Assembly: GCA_965227095.1 (NCBI GenBank)
Contig: CBDDFL010000001.1
Span: forward strand, 1,488,001 to 1,552,000
Direction: 5' to 3'
DNA: 64,000 nt
Source: JANQMY01 sp965227095
GTDB taxonomy: Bacteria > Pseudomonadota > Alphaproteobacteria > JANQMY01
Shown here: in pieces, positions 1-12,642 of the stretch
Layout of the letters: each line of letters begins with the position of its first letter
Numbering within the stretch: position 1 is the first letter of the stretch
Notes under the pieces: generated by a model
What the model was told of the DNA's origin: nothing
The model's input: only the letters and a program-made list of their open reading frames with translations
Databases searched by the model: none
Position numbers and translations under genes: made by a program

Positions 1-2136
1 ACCGAAGTGGCGCAAGAAGGTAAGCTCGACCCGGTGATTGGCCGGGACGAAGAAATTCGCCGGACGATCCAGGTGCTGTCCCGCCGGACGAAAAACAATC
101 CCGTGCTGATTGGTGAACCTGGTGTTGGTAAAACCGCCATCGCGGAAGGCATGGCCTTACGCATCGTGAATGGCGACGTGCCTGAATCTTTGCGCGACAA
201 AAAGCTTCTGGCGCTTGATATGGGCGCCCTGATCGCGGGTGCTAAATATCGTGGCGAATTTGAAGAACGCTTGAAAGCGGTGTTGTCTGAAGTGTCGGCC
301 GCCGCCGGTGGCATCATCCTCTTTATTGACGAAATGCACACCATTGTGGGTGCTGGTAAGACGGACGGCGCCATGGATGCGTCGAACTTGTTGAAACCGG
401 CTTTGGCCCGCGGTGAACTTCACTGTATCGGTGCCACTACGCTTGATGAATACCGGAAACATGTGGAAAAAGACGCAGCTCTTGCACGTCGCTTCCAGCC
501 CGTGTTCGTCGATGAACCGACCGTGGAGGATACGATCTCGATCCTCCGTGGTCTGAAGGAAAAATACGAACTGCACCACGGTGTGCGCATCTCTGATGGC
601 GCCATTGTGAGCTCGGCGACACTGTCCAATCGTTACATATCCGACCGTTTCTTGCCGGACAAAGCCATCGACTTGATGGACGAGGCCGCAAGCCGCCTGC
701 GCATGCAAGTGGATTCCAAGCCGGAAGAATTGGACGAACTGGACCGCCGGATCATCCAACTCAAAATCGAACGTGAAGCCCTTCGCAAGGAAAGCGATGA
801 CGGCTCCGTTAAGCGTCTTGAAAAGTTGGAAGAAGAACTTGCGGATCTTGAGCAAAAATCGGCAACGATGACGGCTCAATGGAAGGCGGAAAAGGACAAG
901 CTGGGCGAACAAGAACGTGTGCGCGCGGAATTGGACCAGGCCCGTCAAGATCTGGATGTGGCGCAGCGCGAAGGCAATCTGGCACGCGCCGGCGAACTTG
1001 CCTATGGCGTTATCCCTGACTTGGAAAAGAAGCTTGCCGATACGGACGATGCCGAAGACCACATGCTCAATGAAGCGGTGACGGAAGAACACATTGCCAG
1101 TGTGATCTCCCGCTGGACCGGCATCCCCGTGGACCGCATGCTGCAAGGCGAACGCGAGAAGCTTTTGTCCATGGAGAAATCTCTTGGCAAGCGCGTGATC
1201 GGCCAGGAAGAAGCCCTGGCGGCCGTGTCGAACGCGGTGCGCCGCGCGCGGGCCGGGTTGCAAGATCCGTCACGGCCCATTGGCTCCTTCATGTTCTTAG
1301 GCCCCACCGGTGTCGGTAAAACCGAACTCACTAAGGCACTGGCGGAGTTTCTGTTTGATGATGATCAGGCCATCGTGCGGCTCGACATGTCCGAATATAT
1401 GGAGAAGCATTCGGTCGCGCGGCTCATTGGGGCACCTCCCGGATACGTGGGATATGAAGAAGGTGGTGCCTTGACGGAAGCCGTCCGCCGCCGGCCGTAT
1501 CAGGTCGTCCTGTTCGATGAGATCGAAAAAGCGCATACGGATGTCTTCAACGTGTTGCTGCAAGTGTTGGATGACGGTCGTCTGACCGACGGCCAGGGCC
1601 GCACGGTGGACTTCAAAAACACGTTGATCATCATGACCTCGAATCTTGGTTCCGAATTCTTGGCCAATCAGGCCGATGGTGAGGATTCCTCCATGGTGCG
1701 GGATCAGGTGATGAATGTGGTGCGCGGACATTTCCGGCCAGAGTTTCTGAACCGGTTGGATGAAACCATCCTGTTCCATCGTCTCAGTCGCAGCCAAATG
1801 GATGCCATTGTGCAGATCCAGGTGAAGCGCCTAGGTGCCTTGTTGGCGGATCGCGAAATCACCGTGGACTTGGATCATAAAGCGGAAACCTGGTTGGCGG
1901 ATGCCGGTTATGATCCAATCTATGGCGCACGTCCGTTAAAGCGTGTGATCCAGCGCAACCTGCAAAATCCGCTGGCAGAGATGATCCTGGACGGGTCGGT
2001 TGAAGACGGCATGAAAGTGACTGTGTCGGCCGATCAGGATGGATTGGTTATCAACGGTAAAGCGGTCAAAGTGCAGAATGATTTTGGCCGGGCTAGCGAT
2101 ACATCGGATGATGAACCGCGGCAGATGTTGCACTAA
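1..2136 (+). CDS. clpB: ATP-dependent chaperone ClpB, 3' part (partial)
   Basis: This is the C-terminal 711 residues of the Hsp100 disaggregase ClpB, which acts with DnaK to rescue aggregated proteins in the cytoplasm. The frame is open at the window edge, and about 150 residues (N domain and start of the first ATPase domain) lie outside. Visible are the first Walker A GEPGVGKT (about fragment residues 38-45), Walker B with FIDEMHT, a charged coiled-coil middle domain at about 240-355 that separates ClpB from ClpA/ClpC, the second Walker A GPTGVGKT (about 434-441), Walker B LFDEIEKAH and the sensor-2 stretch GARPLKR. It is convergent with murI, 17 bases apart. No terminator is obvious between them. 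Confidence 0.97.
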   Translation, partial: TEVAQEGKLDPVIGRDEEIRRTIQVLSRRTKNNPVLIGEPGVGKTAIAEGMALRIVNGDVPESLRDKKLLALDMGALIAGAKYRGEFEERLKAVLSEVSAAAGGIILFIDEMHTIVGAGKTDGAMDASNLLKPALARGELHCIGATTLDEYRKHVEKDAALARRFQPVFVDEPTVEDTISILRGLKEKYELHHGVRISDGAIVSSATLSNRYISDRFLPDKAIDLMDEAASRLRMQVDSKPEELDELDRRIIQLKIEREALRKESDDGSVKRLEKLEEELADLEQKSATMTAQWKAEKDKLGEQERVRAELDQARQDLDVAQREGNLARAGELAYGVIPDLEKKLADTDDAEDHMLNEAVTEEHIASVISRWTGIPVDRMLQGEREKLLSMEKSLGKRVIGQEEALAAVSNAVRRARAGLQDPSRPIGSFMFLGPTGVGKTELTKALAEFLFDDDQAIVRLDMSEYMEKHSVARLIGAPPGYVGYEEGGALTEAVRRRPYQVVLFDEIEKAHTDVFNVLLQVLDDGRLTDGQGRTVDFKNTLIIMTSNLGSEFLANQADGEDSSMVRDQVMNVVRGHFRPEFLNRLDETILFHRLSRSQMDAIVQIQVKRLGALLADREITVDLDHKAETWLADAGYDPIYGARPLKRVIQRNLQNPLAEMILDGSVEDGMKVTVSADQDGLVINGKAVKVQNDFGRASDTSDDEPRQMLH

Positions 2137-2153
2137 TCCGTCTGGGCGCGCTC

Positions 2154-2969
2154 TTACCCGGCGATTGTCACCTCTCGGGTAAGGGCACGCCTTGAAAACA
2201 GGTCTCGATAGGGGGCGATGTCAGCAATTGTCCCCGTCGTGATCACGGACCCTTCCGAAACCGTCTCTTCTTTGGGCCCCATCATCTCGACGATCGATGA
2301 TACGCGCGCGGCGATGGCCGCACCGCTGTCGATCCATTGTATGGGGCGTGGCGCGACGGCGCGTAATTCCGGCCGCAAAAACGGAAAATGCGTACACGCA
2401 AGTACAACGATGTCCATTTTATCTTCTGTGTCCTGAGCAAACAAAGGCGCTAGAGCCAGGGCAATCTCTTTTTGCTCAAACGTTTCGCCACGCGCTTTGC
2501 GTTCGGCAAGATCAACCAGTTCGGCCGATCCTTGAAGCAAGACCTCGCATTCCGGCGCAAACTCAGAAATCAGATCTTTCGTATATTGGCGGGCGACTGT
2601 CCCAGGCGTGGCCAGCACGCCGATAACGCCTGTTTGGGTTTCGCGCGCCGCGGGCTTCACGGCGGGCACGGTGCCGACGACAGGAATATCCAGCGCCTGC
2701 CTTATGTCTTCAAGGGCAATTGTGCTGGCGGAATTGCACGCAACGACGACGATATCCGCAGAAATTTCAGCAGACATTTTCTGTAAAAAACGTGGCACTT
2801 CCTTTTTGAGCCACGACTCGGATTTCGTCCCATAAGGAAAATTCGCCGTATCCATGCCATAGGACAGCGGTGCGTTCGGAAGCGCATGGTGAATTTCGTC
2901 AAAGACGGTGAGGCCGCCAATGCCGGAATCAAAAACAAGAATATGCGGCGCAGGTCCGGTATCCGGCAT
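2154..2969 (-). CDS. murI: Glutamate racemase
   Basis: Cofactor-independent racemase that supplies D-glutamate for peptidoglycan in the cytoplasm. The N-terminal signature FDSGIGGLTVF and both catalytic cysteine motifs are present (VVACNSAS in the first half and LACTHFPF in the second). At about 271 residues it matches the family length. I placed the start at the ATG at 2969, which has a GGTGA four bases upstream. A GTG nine bases further up (2978) is the alternative. It lies 27 bases downstream of the M23 peptidase gene on the same strand, so the two cell wall genes may be cotranscribed. Confidence 0.93.
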   Translation of the reverse strand: MPDTGPAPHILVFDSGIGGLTVFDEIHHALPNAPLSYGMDTANFPYGTKSESWLKKEVPRFLQKMSAEISADIVVVACNSASTIALEDIRQALDIPVVGTVPAVKPAARETQTGVIGVLATPGTVARQYTKDLISEFAPECEVLLQGSAELVDLAERKARGETFEQKEIALALAPLFAQDTEDKMDIVVLACTHFPFLRPELRAVAPRPIQWIDSGAAIAARVSSIVEMMGPKEETVSEGSVITTGTIADIAPYRDLFSRRALTREVTIAG

Positions 2970-2996
2970 GGTCACCACACGGTTTAGATTGCCAAA

Positions 2997-4508
2997 TTAG
3001 GGGGTCGCCGACGCCCCGTTTGCAAGCCCCGCGGTGGCCACAGGCGTCGTCAGAGGCGTTTGAAGCATGTCGGCGCGAATACGGTCTCGTTCGCCTTTGA
3101 AGGCGGTGAGAACACCACCCTTGAGCGTGCGTCCTGATGGAATGCGAACCCGCATGGGGTTCACCGCCTTGCCTTGATAGTGCACTTCATAGTGCAGATG
3201 CGGGCCCGTTGAACGGCCGGTAGACCCCACATATCCGATGGTTTGCCCTTGCTTCACCCGCCGGCCGGATTTGATCCCTCTGGCGTAGCGGTGAAGATGA
3301 GCATAGGCCGTCTTATACCCATTGGCGTGTCGGATGCGGATATAGTTGCCGAAACCCCCGTATCGGCTTGCCCGCTCAACGACGCCGTTACCGGCGGCCT
3401 TGATGGGCGTTCCCCTCGGCGCTGCGAAGTCCGTTCCTTTGTGCATCTTCGAATACCCAAGAACCGGATGGCGGCGTTTACCAAAGCCGGATGAAATCCG
3501 GGCGCCATCAATCGGTGTACGCATCAAAAACTGTTTGGCGCTTTTGCCGGTTGGGTCGAAATAGTCGGTGATTTTGTCGTCGGACGGTGTGAAGCGATAA
3601 AGCTCTTTCTCTCTGCCGCTTGTGGTCATGGACGCGTAGCGAATAATGCCATCTTTAACGGCGCGTCCTTCGTCGTCGTAAAACCGTGAGAAATAAACCT
3701 TGAAACTATCGCCTTTGCGGATTTCCCGCTGGAAATCGATGTCATAAGAGTAAATGCGAATGAGTTCAGCGATGATGCCGTGGGGAATGTCCGCCTCAAT
3801 CGCAGCGACATAAAGGCTCGAGTCGATCGTGCCGGCCGCATTCATCGAGCGTTCGGTCAAATCCTTGGTGGACTTATCCGCCGTATACGACCCATTTTCG
3901 TCGCGGCGGATATCGATCGTGGTGATCATGTCGGGCTGTAAAGACATGCCCACAAGCTTGGACCAGGCCGCTTTGGTTGGCTGAGCAGCTGGTGCCGTCA
4001 TGGCGCTGGCTCGTACCACCGGCAGGGGGGTGCCGGAGGCCTGGGCAAAGCCAACCTCCAGGGTTTGGCCCACTTTAATCCGGCGGGGATCAAAAACAGG
4101 CTTCATGGCTTCGATGGCGTGATACGCATCACGCCGATCGGCGCCCGCTTTGGTCAAAATCTTCATGAGGGTGTCGCCGTTGCGCACCGTCAATTTTGCG
4201 GTTTTTACCGGCGGAAGTTGCGGCGTGGCCGCAATTTCCAAGTCTTCATGGGCAAAAACAGTATGGCCGTTAGTGGGGGCTGCCAAAATATGGCCTGGCG
4301 CCTCTTTTACAGGGGTTCCGGCATCTTCCGTCCATTGCCCGACAAGGGTTGCGGCGCCGAAGACACCGATACAGGCCACCATGGCTGATGACGCCATAAG
4401 CCATTTAACGGGATTCCAGCTATTTGCGCTCACCTGTGAAGTCACCTGCACGTCCTCCGCCCCGGTCTGCGCTGCCGCATTTTCTGCTCGCGCATTTTTT
4501 CCGGCCAA
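2997..4508 (-). CDS. LysM and M23 domain murein peptidase, membrane anchored
   Basis: About 503 residues. A basic and polar N-terminus is followed by one membrane segment (about 37-58). A LysM-like domain starts at about 105 (RNGDTLMKIL) and ends with KVGQTLEV. A linker region follows, then an M23 peptidase domain at about 340-455. The peptidase metal and catalytic motifs are intact (HKGTDFAAP and HLHYEV). This is the architecture of DD-endopeptidases of the MepM/YebA type, which cleave peptide cross-links to allow cell wall growth. The start is uncertain: the longest frame begins with TTG at 4508 without a good ribosome binding site, and no ATG lies upstream before a stop. Neighbouring murI supports a wall role. 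Confidence 0.88.
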   Translation of the reverse strand: MAGKNARAENAAAQTGAEDVQVTSQVSANSWNPVKWLMASSAMVACIGVFGAATLVGQWTEDAGTPVKEAPGHILAAPTNGHTVFAHEDLEIAATPQLPPVKTAKLTVRNGDTLMKILTKAGADRRDAYHAIEAMKPVFDPRRIKVGQTLEVGFAQASGTPLPVVRASAMTAPAAQPTKAAWSKLVGMSLQPDMITTIDIRRDENGSYTADKSTKDLTERSMNAAGTIDSSLYVAAIEADIPHGIIAELIRIYSYDIDFQREIRKGDSFKVYFSRFYDDEGRAVKDGIIRYASMTTSGREKELYRFTPSDDKITDYFDPTGKSAKQFLMRTPIDGARISSGFGKRRHPVLGYSKMHKGTDFAAPRGTPIKAAGNGVVERASRYGGFGNYIRIRHANGYKTAYAHLHRYARGIKSGRRVKQGQTIGYVGSTGRSTGPHLHYEVHYQGKAVNPMRVRIPSGRTLKGGVLTAFKGERDRIRADMLQTPLTTPVATAGLANGASATP

Positions 4509-4726
4509 AAATTCTGTCGATCCGGGAAGAATAGGTTTAGAGGGGTTAATGATTTTCTAACGTTGCCGTTTTGTGGACTTATATATTAACAAATGTTGTA
4601 TGCCAAAAAGCGCGATATACCGCCAATTGTAGGTGATTCGTGCGGAAGCCTAAAAGGTTAAGACGCGAGCCGGATCTCGCATTTCGCGGTGCCGAAAAAT
4701 AATCCAAAAAAGGGGCTTCTTATCGC

Positions 4727-4754
4727 TTGACGGCCCCCTCTCAATCCATATATA
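4727..4754 (+). promoter_or_regulatory. Probable rRNA operon promoter
   Basis: TTGACG (4727-4732) and TATATA (4749-4754) are separated by 16 bases, a near-consensus housekeeping promoter oriented toward the 16S gene. It sits about 155 bases before boxA and about 425 bases before the 16S 5' end. Position and match make it the best rrn promoter candidate, but further promoters may exist upstream or closer in. Confidence 0.6.
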
Positions 4755-4910
4755 CACCCTCCTCACGCCAGCACGGAATTGTCCTTAACGGCGACCGGGC
4801 CGGCACGATCCAAAAGCGTATCTTCGTGTTTCAGCGGGTAGGTCATTGCAGTGTAGACCACTGCAAACGATGTTTTGCCCTCTGTTTTACGTTGATGGGT
4901 TTCTGGATCC

Positions 4911-4922
4911 GCTCTTTGACAA
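4911..4922 (+). promoter_or_regulatory. rrn leader boxA antitermination site
   Basis: GCTCTTTGACAA resembles the rrn boxA (TGCTCTTTAACA in E. coli), the NusB/NusE binding site that lets polymerase pass through untranslated rRNA. A second copy lies before the 23S gene at 7275-7286, the same arrangement as in E. coli rrn operons. Confidence 0.65.
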
Positions 4923-5177
4923 TGTAGATTGAGAAAGGGAAGCGTGGGCGGCGGTGTGCCGTATACACGGCGACGGAAGTTGCTCGGCTTTAATCACTCG
5001 TTGAGTGGTGTCGAGCAGCAGAAGAACGCTAAAAACGGAATACTGTCTTGTCCGTAAGCGCTTCTCGGAATTTCCATGTATTTGACGTGCTCAAATCCAA
5101 GCAATTGGAGATGAGTGTGTTAAATCGCGGAAACCCGTAATTTTTTGAAGTGTAATTCGAGACAAGTCAGGCAAGCT

Positions 5178-7069
<1,892 letters not shown>

Positions 7070-7095
7070 GTCAGACTTTAGGTTTTGTGGATAAA

Positions 7096-7171
7096 GGGGC
7101 CATAGCTCAGTTGGGAGAGCGACTGGTTTGCAACCAGTAGGTCGTCGGTTCGATCCCGTCTGGCTCCACCA
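7096..7171 (+). tRNA. tRNA-Ala (UGC anticodon)
   Basis: 76 bases with encoded CCA. The acceptor GGGGCCA pairs with TGGCTCC (one G-U). The anticodon TGC is at 7129-7131, with GGTTCGATCC in the T-arm. It is the second spacer tRNA, 26 bases after tRNA-Ile. Confidence 0.98.
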
Positions 7172-7537
7172 TCCGCTTTTGCTGATCAAATTTAGACTAA
7201 CGCTTTTAATGCGATTGGGCTCAAGAACGAGAAATATACAGAATTCGCTGTGGTCTTCGGATCTCAGCAATACGATCTTTGACATTGTGAAGGAGAATTT
7301 ACCCTGCGCCGGTGTTCGCAAATCAAGCCGGACGCTCGTCATGTTTATGGGCTTTTGTCTGTAAGCGGATGAACCGTCTATGCACCGGAGCTCGTGGGGT
7401 AGATTTATGAATGAATAATTGATCATCCAAGATCAATTGTCTGATCTCAACTTTGACTTTCTTATCTAATTTGCTTGTGATTTCTGCTTGTTCCTCCCCG
7501 GAACGGGCGGTGCACTGATCATGGGCAATGACGATTT
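7172..7537 (+). other. tRNA-Ala to 23S spacer
   Basis: Transcribed spacer of about 366 bases containing boxA at 7275-7286. No protein or RNA gene is apparent in the remainder. Confidence 0.75.
7275..7286 (+). promoter_or_regulatory. Spacer boxA antitermination site
   Basis: GATCTTTGACAT repeats the core TCTTTGACA of the leader boxA at 4911-4922. A second boxA in the 16S-23S spacer is known from E. coli rrn operons, so position and sequence agree. Confidence 0.6.
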
Positions 7538-10281
<2,744 letters not shown>

Positions 10282-10430
10282 TGTCGTCATTTCCCATGAT
10301 CAGCCGCATGCTGACCAATGTTGTAAGTATGCGGATGATGTAAGAAGTCGATGAGAGATCAGGCACTAAATTTCTTGGATGATCTTTGCCTTCCCCTAAT
10401 TAAGGGCAAGGCTGTGATACTGTGTTTTGC

Positions 10431-10550
10431 TGGTCTGGTGGTTATTGCGAAGCGGATGCACCCGTTCCCATCCCGAACACGGCCGTGAAACGCTTCAGCG
10501 CCGATGGTACTTTGTCTTAAGGCACGGGAGAGTAGGTCGCTGCCAGGCCT
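10431..10550 (+). rRNA. rrf: 5S ribosomal RNA
   Basis: About 120 bases. Helix I forms between GGTCTGG (10432-10438) and CCAGGCC (10543-10549). The conserved CCCATCCCGAACACGG and the GGGAGAGTAGGTCGCTGCCA stretch are present. It lies about 150 bases after the 23S end. Confidence 0.96.
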
Positions 10551-10707
10551 GCAAAGCACAGTATTGCCGCGATACGGTCTAGATCGTCGATGTCATTCTT
10601 CTCCTTCACATGTCCCTGTTTCTGTTGGAACGCTGACCCCATGAGGTCATTCACGCCTTGGGAGTTTCCGAGGTCGGTGACGCGTTTCCGCAGCAGTGTT
10701 GTTTCGG

Positions 10708-10850
10708 CGCGCGGTGAATTGCCCGCCAAACGTAGGCAGTTTCGCCTCATCAGGCTCATAACCTGAATGGTGAGGCCGAAAAGAAAACGATCCAGCGGAT
10801 CGTTTTCCGGCCGAACGGTTCAAATCCGATTTGAACATGTCGGCAACACA
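10708..10850 (+). pseudogene. Degenerate tRNA-fMet-like copy A with inserted hairpins
   Basis: Pieces of tRNA-fMet appear in order but are separated by extra palindromes. They are a 5' acceptor-like CGCGCGGTG, the exact anticodon stem-loop TCAGGCTCATAACCTGA (CAT anticodon), and a T-arm-like CGGTTCAAATCCG. Between the last two is the palindrome AAAACGATCC-AGC-GGATCGTTTT, flanked by GGCCG and CGGCC. The T-loop piece has become the hairpin GTTCAAAT-CCG-ATTTGAAC. It cannot fold as a normal tRNA. From 10743 it is repeated 167 bases downstream (10910-11034) with a single mismatch over 125 bases. It lies within the transcript between 5S and the intact tRNA-fMet. Confidence 0.7.
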
Positions 10851-10858
10851 GATGGTGA

Positions 10859-11017
10859 CGCGGGGTGAATTGCCCGCAGATCCTCGGAAGATGAGATCTT
10901 CCTTCGGTCCGCCTCATCAGGCTCATAACCTGAAGGGTGAGGCCGAAAAGAAAACGATCCAGCGGATCGTTTTCCGGCCGAACGGTTCAAATCCGATTTG
11001 AACATGTCGGCAACACA
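10859..11017 (+). pseudogene. Degenerate tRNA-fMet-like copy B with inserted hairpins
   Basis: Second copy of the hairpin-filled tRNA-fMet-like unit. The 5' acceptor CGCGGGGTG is identical to the functional gene, but it now closes locally as GCGGG...CCCGC. A palindrome GGAAGAT-GAG-ATCTTCC follows. The anticodon arm is intact and extended by a GCCTCA/TGAGGC stem. Then come the AAAACGATCC-AGC-GGATCGTTTT hairpin and the T-loop hairpin GTTCAAAT-CCG-ATTTGAAC. Almost every segment is a local stem, often with a three-base loop. It ends nine bases before the intact tRNA-fMet. Confidence 0.7.
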
Positions 11018-11025
11018 GATGGTGA

Positions 11026-11102
<77 letters not shown>

Positions 11103-11472
11103 ACAAAACCTCGTCCATACGGGACGCCTAGGTAACATTTCATACCGGCGACTTAGAAAAAAATTGGGCCGAATGGGTTACCCAACGGCTCATGGCGTCC
11201 GACTTGATCGGAGGGCCTCATTCAACTTGGCCCGGCATTGTCTTTTTCTGATCTGCAAGATCGAAATGAGGCAAGGCTTGTTGAGTTCCCGCAAACTACA
11301 AACATTCGATCCGAGGTTCGTTCCGGATTTTGCATATGTGGATGGAATGGCCTGACGACATAGGATCGTCCAAAATGGCCTATTCGTTAGAAGGGGGGAA
11401 AGTCTCAGTTTCCTCCCAAACTTTTGCCCAAATATAATTTATATTTCAGTACACTGAAAAATAAGAATGGTG
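11103..11472. other. Intergenic region after the rRNA operon
   Basis: About 370 bases. I see no convincing gene and no strong terminator for the rRNA operon. A short inverted repeat, TTTCAGT-AC-ACTGAAA, lies close to the end of the minus-strand secreted protein gene. It could be part of that gene's terminator, but no long T run follows. Confidence 0.5.
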
Positions 11473-11781
11473 CTAAGCAGGTACACAGGCCTGCAGTGCT
11501 TCTTTTGCACCGTCGGACAAGGCGGCTTCCGCTTCTTCTTGGCTCTTGCCTTGAACGGATTCCAGTTCCGCGGCCAAGCTTGAATCGGCGCTCACTTTCT
11601 CACCGACACAGGTGCAGAAGGCAACGGCCCCCTCTTCCGTATATTGTTCCGCGGGCGCATTGGCCTTAACGCCTGCAACACACTCTGCCATCGGATCGGC
11701 TTCTTCGGCAATTGCAGCGCTTGAGATTATAAGACCCGTTAAAACGACGGCGCCCGAGAGTATTCTTTTTTGTACGTTCAC
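11473..11781 (-). CDS. Small secreted cysteine-containing protein, unknown function
   Basis: 102 residues with a clear Sec signal peptide: basic start, hydrophobic core GAVVLTGLIIS, and likely cleavage after SSAAIA. The mature part is acidic and alanine-rich with four cysteines, one near the start, a C-T-C pair in the middle and one near the C-terminus. This suggests a disulfide-stabilised periplasmic protein. It starts with GTG behind AAAGGAAA. I do not recognise a named family. It stands alone, 239 bases downstream of the PNPOx-like gene on the same strand. Confidence 0.72.
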   Translation of the reverse strand: MNVQKRILSGAVVLTGLIISSAAIAEEADPMAECVAGVKANAPAEQYTEEGAVAFCTCVGEKVSADSSLAAELESVQGKSQEEAEAALSDGAKEALQACVPA

Positions 11782-12020
11782 TGTGATTTTCCTTTAGAGA
11801 TAATGCGACGTGTATGTTCACCAGGGAACGCGTCGGTATTTGGTTGGATGTGCGTTGGCCCCCATTGAATGGCCCAAAGCGTAACCTGGTTTTGCGTCGG
11901 TTTTCAATTTTTTGGTCGGAAAAAATAATTGCAACACAAGGCCAGCTTGGGTCAAACAACCCACGTCTTCCCAAAAAACAAAACATCGACCATCTTGAGT
12001 CGAACCGCTTGATGTGATTG

Positions 12021-12599
12021 CTAGTTGAGCCCACGCCGTTCGATTTCTCGCGGCCTGCGTTCAATGTCCGCGCTCGCGGGTGCTGATAGTTCGCTTTCGT
12101 CCAGCGTGCCCGCGCGATGAGCCGCGGATTTTGCACTGTTGAATGTGATCCACTTTACCGGTGTCACCGAAATGAGTGTCCTGAGCGGCGAATCCAGCAG
12201 ACTGTAAAAATCGTCTTCGCCCGCCTTGTTGTCCGGAGACACTTTCTTGGCCAATAAGCGATAGAACCATGTGAGCGTTTCGCGATCATCGTGAAACTCT
12301 GCGGTTCCCTTGCAACAGGCTTGTCCATGAGGCCCTGCCGGGTCGTCGTGCGCCCGGCTGGTTACTACCACAGACACTTTTGGATTCCGCTTAATGGCGG
12401 CTGCTCGACGACGATGGGCCGCAAATGTGAGCCAGAGTTTTCCGTCGGCCCACACAAACGAATGAACGACGCCAACCGGCCATTCATCCTTTGTGCACCA
12501 GTTGAGAACGCATTCGCTTGCCTTGGTCAACAATTGATCGATTTCATCGTCGTTGAACTGGTAGATGGAGACAACTTCATGATCTTCTGCCTTTGACAT
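12021..12599 (-). CDS. Pyridoxamine 5'-phosphate oxidase family (PNPOx-like) protein
   Basis: 192 residues from the ATG at 12599, which has a very strong AGGAGG ribosome binding site. A longer frame upstream overlaps the transporter gene and is not needed. The split-barrel pattern is visible: DEWPVGVVHSFVWADGKLWLTFAAHRRRAAAIKRNPKVSVVV, broken here as DEWPVGVVHSF, LWLTFAAHR and NPKVSVVV, then a central GTAEFHDD strand. Members bind FMN or other flavins, or heme, and reduce or oxidise small molecules; the substrate is unknown. It follows the MFS gene by 43 bases and is probably cotranscribed. Confidence 0.8.
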   Translation of the reverse strand: MSKAEDHEVVSIYQFNDDEIDQLLTKASECVLNWCTKDEWPVGVVHSFVWADGKLWLTFAAHRRRAAAIKRNPKVSVVVTSRAHDDPAGPHGQACCKGTAEFHDDRETLTWFYRLLAKKVSPDNKAGEDDFYSLLDSPLRTLISVTPVKWITFNSAKSAAHRAGTLDESELSAPASADIERRPREIERRGLN

Positions 12600-12642
12600 T
12601 TTTTCCTCCTGTTTGTTTCTTTTTTGGTGCTCGGATTTCGTA

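Larger units (their letters stand above)
4509..5177 (+). other. rRNA operon upstream region and leader
   Basis: About 670 bases without a credible protein gene. The region holds the likely rrn promoter at 4727-4754, the antitermination boxA at 4911-4922 and the leader running into the 16S 5' end. I see no tRNA or other structured RNA in it. Short frames here have no family resemblance and no ribosome binding site. Confidence 0.7.

Noticed and set aside
157..1263. Long open frame on the minus strand inside clpB
   Set aside because: Mirrors clpB codon structure; composition is unlike a real protein and clpB is certain on the other strand.
11164..11355. Small plus-strand frame after tRNA-fMet
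   Set aside because: No ribosome binding site, no recognisable features, and composition not protein-like.
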